A stretch of DNA of 64,000 nucleotides from Roseospirillum parvum (GCF_900100455.1 NZ_FNCV01000002.1:372001-436000), one strand, 5' to 3'. Positions 35,346 to 44,267 are shown, numbered from the stretch's first letter. Translations and numbers: made by a program. The notes: generated by a model from the letters alone, not told the origin.

Positions 35346-35723
35346 GAAGCCCCAGGTGGTGGGGTCGGCCACCGGCTGGTTCTTGCTCAGCTTCTGCATG
35401 CCGGTGATGATGCGCATCACCGCCCACACCAGCAGAACCAGCATGATCGCCCAGCCGACGATAATGACGCTGGTGACGGCGGCGATGAGTCCCCCCAGTA
35501 GGCCGATCCAGAAGGTGCGGATCTGGAAGGTGTAGTGGGTGTCCAGCATCGGGTCCTTGCCCCGGTTCACGTAGGCCAGGACCACCCCGATGATGCTGGT
35601 GATGCCAACCAGAAAACCGACCAGGTAAAGAATGTAGACCAGATTGGCCGAGCCCTTGCCCTCCAGGCCCACCTCCAGGCTGCCGCCGCCCGGCGGCGTG
35701 GGATTGCTCGCTTGATCCGACAT
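35337..35723 (-). CDS. small DUF4870-like membrane protein
   Basis: A 128-residue protein with a short soluble N-terminus and three hydrophobic segments (NLVYILYLVGFLVGITSIIGVVLAYV, IGLLGGLIAAVTSVIIVGWAIMLVLLVWAVMRII). The KGSANLVYILYLVGF and YVNRG pattern fits the DUF4870/Tic20-like group. Function unknown. GGGAGAG precedes the ATG. Confidence 0.8.
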   Translation of the reverse strand: MSDQASNPTPPGGGSLEVGLEGKGSANLVYILYLVGFLVGITSIIGVVLAYVNRGKDPMLDTHYTFQIRTFWIGLLGGLIAAVTSVIIVGWAIMLVLLVWAVMRIITGMQKLSKNQPVADPTTWGFKA

Positions 35724-35807
35724 CGATCACTCTCCCTCGCATCTGGCCGGCGCCGGGACGGCGCGCGACATCGCCCATCAGCCTAACAGCTTATGGCGTC
35801 CGGCGCA

Positions 35808-36752
35808 TTATCCGCGCCCCCTCCGGGGACCTCCCAGCAGATCGCCCGAGGCCAGCGCGGCGCCGCCGACGATCAGCCCCAGGGCCAGCCACAGGCTGGG
35901 CCGCGAGGTGGCCAGCCCCAGCCCGACCAGGATCAGCGTGGAGAGCAGCGGCGCCGCATAGGCGGCCGCCCCCAGGGCCCGGATGTCGCCCCGCTTGACC
36001 CCGTGATCCCAGGTGAAGAAGGCCGCCCCCACCGGGCCCAGGCCAAGCCCCAGCACGGCCAGCCAGGGCCCCGGGTGGTCCGGCCAGACGGTGGTCTCGA
36101 CGGCGAGATGGGCGAGCCAGGCGAGCACCGCCGTCACCCCGCAGAAGGCCCCCACCGCCTGGGTCGGGACATGGGTCAGCCGGCGGTTGAGCACCGAATA
36201 GCCGGACCACACCAGGGCGGCGGCCAGGGCCACCCCGTGCCCGGGCTCCAGCGAGGCGAAGTCGATCGTCCCACCCCGGGCGACCAGGATGGCGGTGCCG
36301 GCCAGCCCGGCCAGGGCGCCCAGCGGATGGAACCAGCGCAGCCGCTCGCCGGGCAGCAGGGCGCTGAACAGAACGATCAGCAGCGGCCACAGGTAGGCGA
36401 TCAGGCTGGCCTCCACCGGCGGCGCCGAGGACAGGGCCAGGAAGTAGAGGAAATGGTAGCCGAACAGCCCGCCGACCCCGATCAACCAGGCCGGCCAGGG
36501 CAGCCTCAACCCGTTCAGCACCGCCTCCAGGCCGCGCCGCCGGATCTCCAGCCCCCAGGTGCCGCAGCCGATCAGGAAAGCCACCGCGAAAGCCAGGGCG
36601 GTGATCTGCAGCGGCGGCATGTCGCCGCTGAGCGTGGTCAGCGGGGCCAGCAGGGCCCACATCAGGACCGCCGTGCCGCCCACCGCGGTGGCCCGCCGGC
36701 GGGCGGCCAGGGCGGCCGCGACGCTTTCCCCGCTGCTCGGCGTCCCGGCCAC
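35808..36752 (-). CDS. EamA-type drug/metabolite transporter
   Basis: A 314-residue inner-membrane protein with about ten hydrophobic helices in two EamA repeats (roughly residues 25-155 and 170-305). WSGYSVLNRRL, EASLIAYLWPLLIVLFSALLPGERL and GPVGAAFFTWDHGVKRGDIRALGAAAYAAPLLSTL are typical. Substrate unknown. The start is a GTG at 36752, four bases after the phaB stop, without an obvious SD; coupling to phaB translation or a later start is possible. Confidence 0.85.
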   Translation of the reverse strand: MAGTPSSGESVAAALAARRRATAVGGTAVLMWALLAPLTTLSGDMPPLQITALAFAVAFLIGCGTWGLEIRRRGLEAVLNGLRLPWPAWLIGVGGLFGYHFLYFLALSSAPPVEASLIAYLWPLLIVLFSALLPGERLRWFHPLGALAGLAGTAILVARGGTIDFASLEPGHGVALAAALVWSGYSVLNRRLTHVPTQAVGAFCGVTAVLAWLAHLAVETTVWPDHPGPWLAVLGLGLGPVGAAFFTWDHGVKRGDIRALGAAAYAAPLLSTLILVGLGLATSRPSLWLALGLIVGGAALASGDLLGGPRRGRG

Positions 36753-36756
36753 CGGC

Positions 36757-37479
36757 TCAGTACATGTGCTGGCCGCCGTTGATCGACAGCGTGGCCCCAG
36801 TCACGAAGCCCGCGTTGTCGTCGATCAGGAACATCACGCCGCGCGCGATGTCCTCGGCCTTGCCCAGGCGGCCCACCGGAATGCGCGAGATGATCTTCTG
36901 CAACACCTCGTGGGGCACGGCGCGGACCATGTCGGTATCCACATAGCCGGGGGCGATGGCGTTGACGGTGATCCCCTTGGGCGCCCCCTCCTGGGCCAGC
37001 GCCTTGGTGAAGCCGTGGATGCCCGACTTGGCGGCGGCGTAGTTCACCTGACCGTACTGCCCGGCCTGGCCGTTGATCGAGCCGACGTTGACGATGCGCC
37101 CGAAGCCACGGTCGAGCATGCTTTCCCAAACCACCTTGCACATGTTGTAGCAGGAGGTGAGGTTGGTGTGGATGACCTCTTCCCAGTGGTCGTAGGTCAT
37201 CCGCTTCATGGTGCCATCGCGGGTGATGCCGGCGTTGTTGACCAGCACCTCGACCGGACCCAACTCGCGGCTCACCTTGGCCACCCCGGCCTCGCACTCG
37301 CCGAAGTCGGAGACGTCGAAGCGGAACACCGGGATGCCGGTCTCCTCGTGGAAGCGGTTGGCCGCCTCGGTGTTGCCGGCATAGTTGGCCGCCACCCGAT
37401 AGCCGGAGTCCCTCAGGTGCTCGCAGATGGCCCGCCCGATGCCGCGGGTTCCGCCGGTGACGATGGCAACTCGACCCAT
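36757..37479 (-). CDS. phaB: acetoacetyl-CoA reductase
   Basis: NADPH-dependent reduction of acetoacetyl-CoA to (R)-3-hydroxybutyryl-CoA for polyhydroxybutyrate synthesis. A 240-residue SDR with RVAIVTGGTRGIGRAICEHL, NNAGITRDGTMKRMTYDHWEEVIHTNL, GSINGQAGQYGQVNYAAAKSGIHGFTKALAQEGA (Ser/Tyr/Lys triad) and AIAPGYVDTDMVRAVP, all typical of PhaB. GGAGAG precedes the ATG at 37479. phaA and phaC are not in the window. The divergent region to the TPP enzyme holds six 11-bp repeats. Confidence 0.95.
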   Translation of the reverse strand: MGRVAIVTGGTRGIGRAICEHLRDSGYRVAANYAGNTEAANRFHEETGIPVFRFDVSDFGECEAGVAKVSRELGPVEVLVNNAGITRDGTMKRMTYDHWEEVIHTNLTSCYNMCKVVWESMLDRGFGRIVNVGSINGQAGQYGQVNYAAAKSGIHGFTKALAQEGAPKGITVNAIAPGYVDTDMVRAVPHEVLQKIISRIPVGRLGKAEDIARGVMFLIDDNAGFVTGATLSINGGQHMY

Positions 37480-37520
37480 AAGATTCTCTCCCTCTCCGAG
37501 ACGGCCGGTGCCCACCGGCC

Positions 37521-37586
37521 CAGGTGTTTCACAGGTGATTCACAGGTGACTCACGGATGGTTCCCAGGTGGCTCACAAGTGGTTCA
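37521..37586. repeat. six tandem 11-bp iteron-like repeats
   Basis: Six consecutive 11-bp units, consensus CAGGTGATTCA, at 37521-37531, 37532-37542, 37543-37553, 37554-37564 (most diverged), 37565-37575 and 37576-37586. They lie between divergent phaB (start 37479) and the TPP enzyme (start 37738). An 11-bp period places each unit on nearly the same helix face. Confidence 0.7.
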
Positions 37587-37737
37587 AGGTAAAAACACTC
37601 CCTGGCCCAGAGATAACCCCTGGCCCCGGTGAACGCAACGCGCGGCGGGCCGTTTTCCGCCCCAACCCATTGCCCCGGCAGGCGGGTTGGGAGTAAAGCC
37701 ATGGCGCCCACCCCCTCTTGATGACGGGACCCAGCCC

Positions 37738-39405
37738 ATGACCGCCACCGCCCCGACCGGAGCCCGCCTGCTGGTCCGCTGTCTGGCCGACCAGGGCGCC
37801 GAGCGCATTTTCGGCGTGCCCGGGGAAAGCTTCCTCGGCGTGCTCGACGCGCTGCTCGACTACCCGGACCTGGAATACGTCACCTGCCGCCAGGAAGGCG
37901 GCGCCGCCATGATGGCCGAGGCCCACGGCAAGCTGACCGGGCGCCCCGGGCTGTGTCTGGTCACCCGCGGCCCCGGCGCCACCAACGCCTGCGCCGGGGT
38001 CCACGTGGCGGCCCAGGACTCGACCCCGATGATCCTCATGATCGGCCAGGTGGACCGCGCCATGCTGGGGCGCGAGGCCTTTCAGGAAATCGACTTCGGC
38101 CAGATGTTCGGCCCGCTGGCCAAGTGGGTCGGCCAGGTGGACGACGCCGCCCGCCTGCCCGAGCTGATCGCCCGCGCCCACGCCAGCGCCATGAACGGCC
38201 GCCCCGGGCCGGTCGTGCTGACCCTGCCCGAGGACATGCTGAGCGGCCCCGCCGACTGGCCCGAGCGCCGCCCGGGTCGCGTCGAGCCGGCCCGCGCCGC
38301 CCCCCGTCCGGCCGACGTGGAAAACCTGTCGGCCCGCCTGACCGCCGCCCGCCGGCCCCTGCTGCTGGTCGGCGGCGGTGGCTGGACGGCCGCCGCCAGC
38401 ACCCACCTCAAGACCCTGGCCGAAGCCTCTGACCTGCCGGTGGCCGCCGCCTTCCGGCGCCAGGACTGCCTGGACAACACCCACCCCTGCTACGCCGGGC
38501 ATGTCGGCATCGGCATCGACCCGGGGCTGGCCGAGCGCCTCGCCGAGGCCGACCTGATCGTCGCCGTCGGCCCCCGCCTGGGCGAGATGACCACCGGCGG
38601 CTACAGCCGCCTCACCGTTCCGACGCCGGCCCAGGGGCTGGTCCACGTCCACCCGGACGGCGACGAACTGGGCCGCGTCTATCAGGCCGATCTGGCCATC
38701 CAGGCCCACCCGGAACCGCTGCTCGCCGCCCTCGCCGCCGCCCCGCCCCTCCCCGGGCCGGCGCGCGACCCGGCTTGGCGCGCCGCCTGCCGGGCCACCG
38801 TCGATGCCTTCTCGGCCCCGCCCCCGGCCCCCGCCCAGGGACCCGATCTGGCCGCCCTGATGGGCCACCTGCGCCAGCACCTGCCCGACGACGCCATCCT
38901 CTGCAACGGGGCCGGCAACTACGCCATCTGGCTGCACCGATTCTTCGCCTGGCGCCAGTACGGCACCCAGCTCGCCCCGACCAGCGGCTCCATGGGCTAC
39001 GGCCTGCCCGCCGCCATCGCCGCCGCCCTGGCCCGCCCGCAAACCCCGGTCGTCGCCCTGGCCGGCGATGGCTGCCTGATGATGACCGTCCAGGAATTGG
39101 CCACCGCCATCGCCCGACACGCCAACCTGCTGCTTCTGGTGGTCAACAACGCCAACTTCGGCACCATCCGCATGCACCAGGAACGCCGCTTCCCCGGCCG
39201 CGTCAGCGCCACCACCCTGACCAACCCCCGCTTCGCCGAGATGGCCCGAACCTTCGGCGCCAAAGCCTGGCAGGCCGACACCACCGAAAGCGCCCGAACC
39301 GCCCTGAGCGAAGCCCTGAATGCCGAGGGCGTGCGCGTCCTGGAACTGATCTGCCCGACCGACCAACTGACCCCAACCGCCACCGTCAGCAACCCGCGCG
39401 GGTGA
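37738..39405 (+). CDS. thiamine-pyrophosphate enzyme, acetolactate synthase-like
   Basis: A 555-residue TPP-dependent enzyme of the acetolactate synthase / benzoylformate decarboxylase superfamily. N-terminal PYR domain with the catalytic Glu in VTCRQEGGAAMMAEAHGKLTGRPGLCLVTRGPGATNA; central domain LLLVGGGGW; C-terminal PP domain with GSMGYGLPAAIAAALARPQ and the TPP/Mg motif GDGCLMMTVQELATAIARHANLLLLVVNNANFG. There is no adjacent ilvH small subunit, so it is probably not the biosynthetic AHAS; a catabolic 2-oxo acid decarboxylase, sulfoacetaldehyde or glyoxylate-type enzyme is possible. The exact substrate cannot be set. Confidence 0.85.
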   Translation: MTATAPTGARLLVRCLADQGAERIFGVPGESFLGVLDALLDYPDLEYVTCRQEGGAAMMAEAHGKLTGRPGLCLVTRGPGATNACAGVHVAAQDSTPMILMIGQVDRAMLGREAFQEIDFGQMFGPLAKWVGQVDDAARLPELIARAHASAMNGRPGPVVLTLPEDMLSGPADWPERRPGRVEPARAAPRPADVENLSARLTAARRPLLLVGGGGWTAAASTHLKTLAEASDLPVAAAFRRQDCLDNTHPCYAGHVGIGIDPGLAERLAEADLIVAVGPRLGEMTTGGYSRLTVPTPAQGLVHVHPDGDELGRVYQADLAIQAHPEPLLAALAAAPPLPGPARDPAWRAACRATVDAFSAPPPAPAQGPDLAALMGHLRQHLPDDAILCNGAGNYAIWLHRFFAWRQYGTQLAPTSGSMGYGLPAAIAAALARPQTPVVALAGDGCLMMTVQELATAIARHANLLLLVVNNANFGTIRMHQERRFPGRVSATTLTNPRFAEMARTFGAKAWQADTTESARTALSEALNAEGVRVLELICPTDQLTPTATVSNPRG

Positions 39406-39950
39406 GGGAAACCAGCAGTGGCCCCGGCTTGAAGCCGCCTTGCGGCGGCTTTATGGGGCGCTGCCCCGCGCGCGCCCCGAGGCCGGCACTTGCCGGCCGA
39501 CGACGGCGCGCGCAAGCCAACGAATCAAAGGGGCGCCGCCCCTTTGAACCCCGCCGGGGACCCTTTTGGGTCCCCGGACCCCTATTGACTTAATCGGGGG
39601 GCCCATTGCCGGTCGTGCCCTGAGGCACGGATGGGTTTTCCGCACGCCGGCCTTTGGCCGGCGTGCAAACAACAAGATTCTTCCGAAACACGCCGGATGC
39701 GCGAATCAGCTCAACGCCTGAGGAGGCTGTTGTTGGAGGTTGTTTCGCAGGCCAGCGAAGCTGGCCTGCACCCAAACACCATGCAGACTTGGCACCACGT
39801 TCGCGATGCGCACCAACGAAATGGCGGGGGTCCGGGGGATCGCCTTCGATCCCCCGGTGGGGGTTCGGGGGCAAGGCCCCCGTTTTGCAAGGTGTGGGGG
39901 TTCGGGGGCAGAGCCCCCGTTTATCCAGCCGCGCGCCTCCGTTCGGGGGC
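39406..39950. repeat. 545-bp intergenic stretch of compound hairpin elements (D)
   Basis: Convergent gap with no credible gene. It holds GGCCGGC-ACTT-GCCGGCC near 39481, CAAAGGGGC-GCC-GCCCCTTTG at 39526-39546, CCGGGGACCC-TTTT-GGGTCCCCGG at about 39554-39577, a GCACGCCGGCC stem near 39646, GCAGGCCAGC-GAA-GCTGGCCTGC near 39747, then the right-end modules AACGAAATGGCGGGGG, CCGGGGGATCG-CCTT-CGATCCCCCGG and two GGGGGC-N3-GCCCCC stems up to about 39921. The first two stems match element A/F; the later part matches element B/C, so two element types adjoin. Confidence 0.75.
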
Positions 39951-40517
39951 TCAGAAGATCCCTTCCAGCAGGGCTTTCTTGCGGCGTTCGATGGTCGGGG
40001 TTTCGCCGGTGGTGATGGCGCGACCGAGGGCCTGGTTTTCGCGGATGCGCTGGGATTCCTTGTCGGCGTCGACGACGGCGCCGAAGGGGATCTGGTCGTC
40101 CCAGAACATCAGGCGGTCGGTGAATTCTTCCGACTCGGCGGCCAGGGCGGAGGTTTCGCGATCGACCACCTGGCGGATGTTGTCCACGTTGCGGTCGGTG
40201 CCGGCCAGTTTGAGCAACGCCTGTTCGCCGCGCGAGAAGTCGTTGCGGCTGTAGCCGGCGCCGCCGGCGCCGAGCACGGTGTTGCGGGCCTGATCGCGGG
40301 TGGTGCCTTCCTGGGGCCGTGGGGCGCCGGGTTCGGGGGGCCTCAGGTCGTATTCCGGTGGCACGGCGAGGGGGGCGCGGGCGACGACGGCGAATTCGTC
40401 GGGTGGCCGGCGCTCCAGGCCGAGGGTTTTCTTGGCGTTGCTGCAGCCAGTGAGGCCGCCGCCGAGGAGGCCGGCCACAAGCACGCCGCCGAGGATGAGG
40501 ACAGGGGATCGCCGCAC
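39951..40517 (-). CDS. DUF3035 lipoprotein (BamF-like)
   Basis: A 188-residue lipoprotein. The signal segment VLILGGVLVAGLLGGGLTGC has a lipobox LTGC, so the mature N-terminus is a lipidated Cys. It is followed by NAKKTLGLERRPPDEFAVVARAPLAVPPEYDLRPPEPGAPRPQ, the hallmark of the DUF3035 family of alphaproteobacterial outer-membrane lipoproteins, one of which was described as BamF of the outer-membrane assembly complex. The RRPPDEF block and the charged helical C-terminus are conserved. GTG at 40517 was chosen because of AAAGG upstream and the signal peptide that follows it. Confidence 0.85.
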   Translation of the reverse strand: MRRSPVLILGGVLVAGLLGGGLTGCSNAKKTLGLERRPPDEFAVVARAPLAVPPEYDLRPPEPGAPRPQEGTTRDQARNTVLGAGGAGYSRNDFSRGEQALLKLAGTDRNVDNIRQVVDRETSALAAESEEFTDRLMFWDDQIPFGAVVDADKESQRIRENQALGRAITTGETPTIERRKKALLEGIF

Positions 40518-40590
40518 GGGTCGGACCTTTCGCCAAGGATGGTCGTAACGAGAAGCTTTAAGCGATCCCCGGGCCTGGATCAAGGGAGCC

Positions 40591-41727
40591 TCAGGAGACG
40601 GTGATCGCGGGCATGGGCTGGCCGTCGTCGCCCTCCAGGGTGTCCTTGAGGGCCTGGGCGATGGCGGCGTAGGCCTTGGCGTGGGGGCTGTCGGGCTCGG
40701 CGACGACGATCGGCGTGCCGGCGTCGGAGGTTTCGCGGATCCTGATGTCGAGCGGGATCTCGCCAAGGAACGGGCAGTCCATTTCCTCGGCCGTGCGCTT
40801 GGCGCCGCCATGGGCGAACAGTTCCTCGCGGTGGCCGCAGTTGGGGCAGACGTAATAGCTCATGTTCTCGATCAGGCCGAGCACCGGCACCTCGACCTTG
40901 CGGAACATGTTGAGGCCCTTGCGGGCGTCGAGCAGGGCGATGTCCTGCGGGGTGGAGACGATCACCGCGCCGGACAGCGGCACCCGCTGGCTGATGGTGA
41001 GCTGGGTGTCGCCGGTGCCGGGCGGCATGTCGATCACCATGACGTCCAGTTCGCCCCACTCGACGTCGCGCAGAAGCTGCTCGAGGGCGCCGATGACCAT
41101 CGGCCCGCGCCAGATCACCGGGGCGTCCTCGGGCACCATGAAGCCGATCGACATGATCTTCAGGCCGTGGTTCTCGAGCGGCAGGATGGCGCTGTCGGTG
41201 GTCGTCGGCTCGGCCCCGGCGAGGCCCAGCATGCGCGGCATGGAGGGGCCGTAGATGTCGGCGTCAAAAAGCCCCACCTTGAGGCCCAGGCGCGACAGGG
41301 CGAGGGCCAGATTGGCCGCCGTGGTCGACTTGCCGACCCCGCCCTTGCCGCTGGCCACGGCCACGATGTGGCGCACCGAGCCCAGGGCCAGCTTGCCGTG
41401 CAACGCCTGCTGGCCCCTGGGTCCGCCCTCCTCGGGCGCCCCACCGCCAGCCTGCCCACCACCCTGCCCACCACCCTGGCGCTGGGCGGTCAGGACGGCG
41501 GTGGCGGTGAGCACCCCGGGCAGGGCGTGCACGGCCTTTTCGGCCGCCGCGCGCACCGGCTCCATTTCCGGGCCCAGTTCGGGCGGCACTTCCAGGGTGA
41601 AGGTGACGTGGCCATCGCGGATCACCACCTCGCCGACCCAGCCGGCCGAGACCAGATCCGAGCCGCTGTCGGCGTGGATGATGCTGCGCAGTTCGTCCAG
41701 AATCCGTTCGCGGGTGATCTCGGCCAT
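40591..41727 (-). CDS. mrp: Mrp/NBP35 iron-sulfur carrier ATPase
   Basis: ApbC/Mrp-type P-loop ATPase that carries and transfers Fe-S clusters. 378 residues: an N-terminal MIP18-like (DUF59) domain to about residue 85, a Gly/Gln-rich linker (GGGQGGGQAGGG), then the deviant Walker A AVASGKGGVGKSTTAANLALAL, the switch DADIYGPSMPRMLG, VIDMPPGTGDTQLT and the cluster-binding CPNC near the C-terminal third. AGGA precedes the ATG. Divergent from hflK; the 222 bp between them shows no repeat. Confidence 0.95.
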   Translation of the reverse strand: MAEITRERILDELRSIIHADSGSDLVSAGWVGEVVIRDGHVTFTLEVPPELGPEMEPVRAAAEKAVHALPGVLTATAVLTAQRQGGGQGGGQAGGGAPEEGGPRGQQALHGKLALGSVRHIVAVASGKGGVGKSTTAANLALALSRLGLKVGLFDADIYGPSMPRMLGLAGAEPTTTDSAILPLENHGLKIMSIGFMVPEDAPVIWRGPMVIGALEQLLRDVEWGELDVMVIDMPPGTGDTQLTISQRVPLSGAVIVSTPQDIALLDARKGLNMFRKVEVPVLGLIENMSYYVCPNCGHREELFAHGGAKRTAEEMDCPFLGEIPLDIRIRETSDAGTPIVVAEPDSPHAKAYAAIAQALKDTLEGDDGQPMPAITVS

Positions 41728-41949
41728 GTCGTTGCTGTTCCTGCTCGCCAAGGGTCTTCGGGGAGGGCGCGCGGCGGCGCCCGCAAAAGCGGACCCTACC
41801 CCCTCGCGCCGGGTGCGGAAAGGCCCCATATGGGGTGCGCCCCGGCCGGCTGTACAGAGTCCCGTCCGGTGGCCTATAACCCTTGGCAATCCTTGGGGGG
41901 CCGGCCGGCTCTCCCGACCCCAATCACGACTTCGAGGGCGGAGCAGACA

Positions 41950-43122
41950 GTGAAAGTTTTCAATCAGCAGGGCGGCCCGTGGGGCGGCGGCCCGGGTGGC
42001 GGCAGCCCCTGGGGCGGCGGCGGCAACGGTAACGGCGACGGCCGCAACCCGTGGGGCGGTGGTGGTGGTGGCGGCGGAGCGCGCCGGCCCAATCCCCCGC
42101 CGCCGGACATCGAGGACATGCTGCGCAAGGGCCAGGAGAAGCTGAAGAGCCTGTTCCCCGGCGGCATGGGCGGCAAGGGCATCGCGCTGGCGGTGATCAT
42201 CGTCGTCGCCGCCTGGGCGGCCACCGGCTTCTACCGCGTGCAGCCCGACGAACAGGGCGTGGAGCTGCTGTTCGGCGCCTTCATGAAGACCACCAGCCCG
42301 GGCCTGAACTACTGGTTCCCGGCCCCGGTGGGCGATGTCATCAAGCCCAAGGTGACGGTGGTCAACAGCATCCAGATCGGCTTTCGCGGCAGCCCCGACG
42401 GGCGCGGCAACTTCACCGTGGCCCGCGACGTGCCCGAGGAAAGCCTGATGCTGACCGGCGATCAGAACATCATCGACGCGCGCTATGTGGTGCAGTGGCA
42501 GATCGCCGACGCCGGCAAGTTCCTGTTCAACATCCGCGACCCCGAGGTGACCATCAAGGCGGCCGCCGAAAGCGCCATGCGCGAGGTGGTCGGCACCCGC
42601 ACCCTCGATTCGATCATGACCGAGGGCCGCGGCGAGGTGCAGTTCGAGGCCAAGGCGCTGATCCAGGAAATCCTCGACAGCTACAAGGCCGGGGTGAGCA
42701 TCACCGGCGTGCAGATGGACAAGGCCGACCCCCCGAAGGAGGTCATCGACGCCTTCAACGACGTCCAGCGGGCCCGCCAGGACAAGGAGCGTCTGCAGAA
42801 CGAGGCCCAGGCCTACCGCAACGACATCCTGCCCCGGGCCAAGGGTCAGGCGGCGCGCGTGGTGCAGGCGGCCGAGGCCTACAAGGCCGAGGTGATGGAG
42901 CAGGCCAAGGGTGAGGCGCAGCGCTTCGACGAGGTCTACGACAGCTACACCACGGCCCGCGAGGTGACCCGCCAGCGCCTGTTCCTGGAAACCATGCAGG
43001 ACGTGCTGGGCAATTCCGACAAGGTGATCATCGACCCGTCGGCCGAGGGCGGCCAGGGGGTCACCCCCTATCTGCCGCTGCCCGAAGTCCAGAAGCGCCG
43101 CACCGGAGGTGACCAGCGATGA
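41950..43122 (+). CDS. hflK: FtsH protease modulator HflK
   Basis: SPFH-family membrane protein that forms a cage with HflC around FtsH. 390 residues: a Gly/Trp-rich, disordered N-terminus (WGGGPGGGSPWGGGG) to about residue 50, one membrane segment (GIALAVIIVVAAWAATGFYRVQPDEQGVELLFG), the SPFH domain (LLTG-type DQNIIDARYVVQWQI, AAAESAMREVVGTRTLDSIMTEGR) and a long C-terminal helix. GTG at 41950 follows GGAG. It overlaps hflC by ATGA. Confidence 0.95.
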   Translation: MKVFNQQGGPWGGGPGGGSPWGGGGNGNGDGRNPWGGGGGGGGARRPNPPPPDIEDMLRKGQEKLKSLFPGGMGGKGIALAVIIVVAAWAATGFYRVQPDEQGVELLFGAFMKTTSPGLNYWFPAPVGDVIKPKVTVVNSIQIGFRGSPDGRGNFTVARDVPEESLMLTGDQNIIDARYVVQWQIADAGKFLFNIRDPEVTIKAAAESAMREVVGTRTLDSIMTEGRGEVQFEAKALIQEILDSYKAGVSITGVQMDKADPPKEVIDAFNDVQRARQDKERLQNEAQAYRNDILPRAKGQAARVVQAAEAYKAEVMEQAKGEAQRFDEVYDSYTTAREVTRQRLFLETMQDVLGNSDKVIIDPSAEGGQGVTPYLPLPEVQKRRTGGDQR

Positions 43123-43997
43123 AGAATATCGGACTCCTCGTCTTCGGGGTGATCGCGGTGGTCGCCGCCGTCATCCTGTCGAGCAGCCTGTTCACCGTGC
43201 AGCAGACCGAACAGGCCATCGTGTTGCGCTTCGGCAACCCGGTGCGGCTGGAAGAAGAGCCGGGCCTCAAGTTCAAGGTGCCGATGGTCGAGACGGTGCT
43301 GTTCTACGACAACCGCATCCTGCCGCTTGATCCGCCGGTGTTGCAGTTGCCGCTGGCCGACCAGAAGCGCATCAACGTCGATGCCTTCGCCCGCTTCCGC
43401 ATCGTCGACCCCCTGGAGCTCTACAAGACGGTGCGCGACGAGAACGGCCTGCGCAACCGCTTCGGCGACATCCTCAATGCCCAGGTGCGAAATCAGGTGG
43501 CCAAGGCCCAGTTGATCGACCTTCTGGGCGACCGCCGGGTGGCGGTGATGGACGCCATCACCCAGGCGGTGCGCGAGCAGGCACCGACCTATGGCATCGA
43601 GGTCATCGACGTGCGCATCGGGCGCACCGACCTGCCCACCGAGACCAGCCAGTCGGTGTTCGACCGCATGCGCTCCGAGCGCGAGGCCCAGGCCCGCAAG
43701 CTGCGCTCGGAAGGCCAGGAGCTGAAGGACCGCATCGAGGGTGAGGCCAACCGCGACAAGGCGATCATCCTGGCCGAGGCCGAGCGCACCGCCCAGGGCC
43801 TGCGCGGCGAGGGCGACGCCGAGCGCAACCGCATCCTCGGCAAGGCCTACGGGCGCGACCAGGAGTTCTTCCGCTTCTACCGCACCCTTCAGGCCTACCG
43901 CGAGGGCATCGGCGACGGCGGCGCCACCCTGGTCCTGTCGCCCAACAGCGAGTTCTTCCGCTACTTCGGTCAGGACGCCGATGCCGAGGCGCGGTAG
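43119..43997 (+). CDS. hflC: FtsH protease modulator HflC
   Basis: Partner of HflK; 292 residues with an N-terminal membrane segment (NIGLLVFGVIAVVAAVILSSSLFTV), then VQQTEQAIVLRFGNPVR, the SPFH core (LADQKRINVDAFARFRIVDPLELYKTVRDE) and a long helical tail. Starts inside the hflK stop. Typical hflKC order; no degP-type protease follows. Confidence 0.95.
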   Translation: MKNIGLLVFGVIAVVAAVILSSSLFTVQQTEQAIVLRFGNPVRLEEEPGLKFKVPMVETVLFYDNRILPLDPPVLQLPLADQKRINVDAFARFRIVDPLELYKTVRDENGLRNRFGDILNAQVRNQVAKAQLIDLLGDRRVAVMDAITQAVREQAPTYGIEVIDVRIGRTDLPTETSQSVFDRMRSEREAQARKLRSEGQELKDRIEGEANRDKAIILAEAERTAQGLRGEGDAERNRILGKAYGRDQEFFRFYRTLQAYREGIGDGGATLVLSPNSEFFRYFGQDADAEAR

Positions 43998-44003
43998 GGC
44001 CCG

Positions 44004-44192
44004 GTGAGCGACCATCTGTGGATGGCGCTGGCCCTGGTGCTGGTCATCGAGGGCCTGCTCTACGCCCTGCTGCCGGAGACCATGCAACGCATGATGCGCC
44101 AGGTGCTGGAGATGCCGCCCGAGACCCTGCGCTGGGCTGGCCTCGCCGCCGCCGCCACCGGGGTCGCCGCCGCCTGGTGGCTGCACGGCTGA
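44004..44192 (+). CDS. DUF2065 small membrane protein
   Basis: A 62-residue protein with two membrane helices (LWMALALVLVIEGLLYALLP and LRWAGLAAAATGVAAAWWL). It matches the DUF2065 family, which commonly follows hflC. GTG start six bases after the hflC stop. Function unknown, probably co-expressed with HflKC. Confidence 0.85.
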   Translation: MSDHLWMALALVLVIEGLLYALLPETMQRMMRQVLEMPPETLRWAGLAAAATGVAAAWWLHG

Positions 44193-44213
44193 GGCGGCCG
44201 GACACCACACAAA

Positions 44214-44250
44214 AAAGGCTCCCGATCCTGGCGGATCGGGAGCCTTTCCT
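44214..44250 (+). terminator. rho-independent terminator of hflKC operon
   Basis: Perfect 15-bp stem: AAAGGCTCCCGATCC at 44214-44228 with GGATCGGGAGCCTTT at 44233-44247, loop TGGC, T-rich tail. The A-run on the left makes it usable for glgB from the other strand. Confidence 0.9.
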
Positions 44251-44267
44251 TTTCGGCCCGCGCCCGG

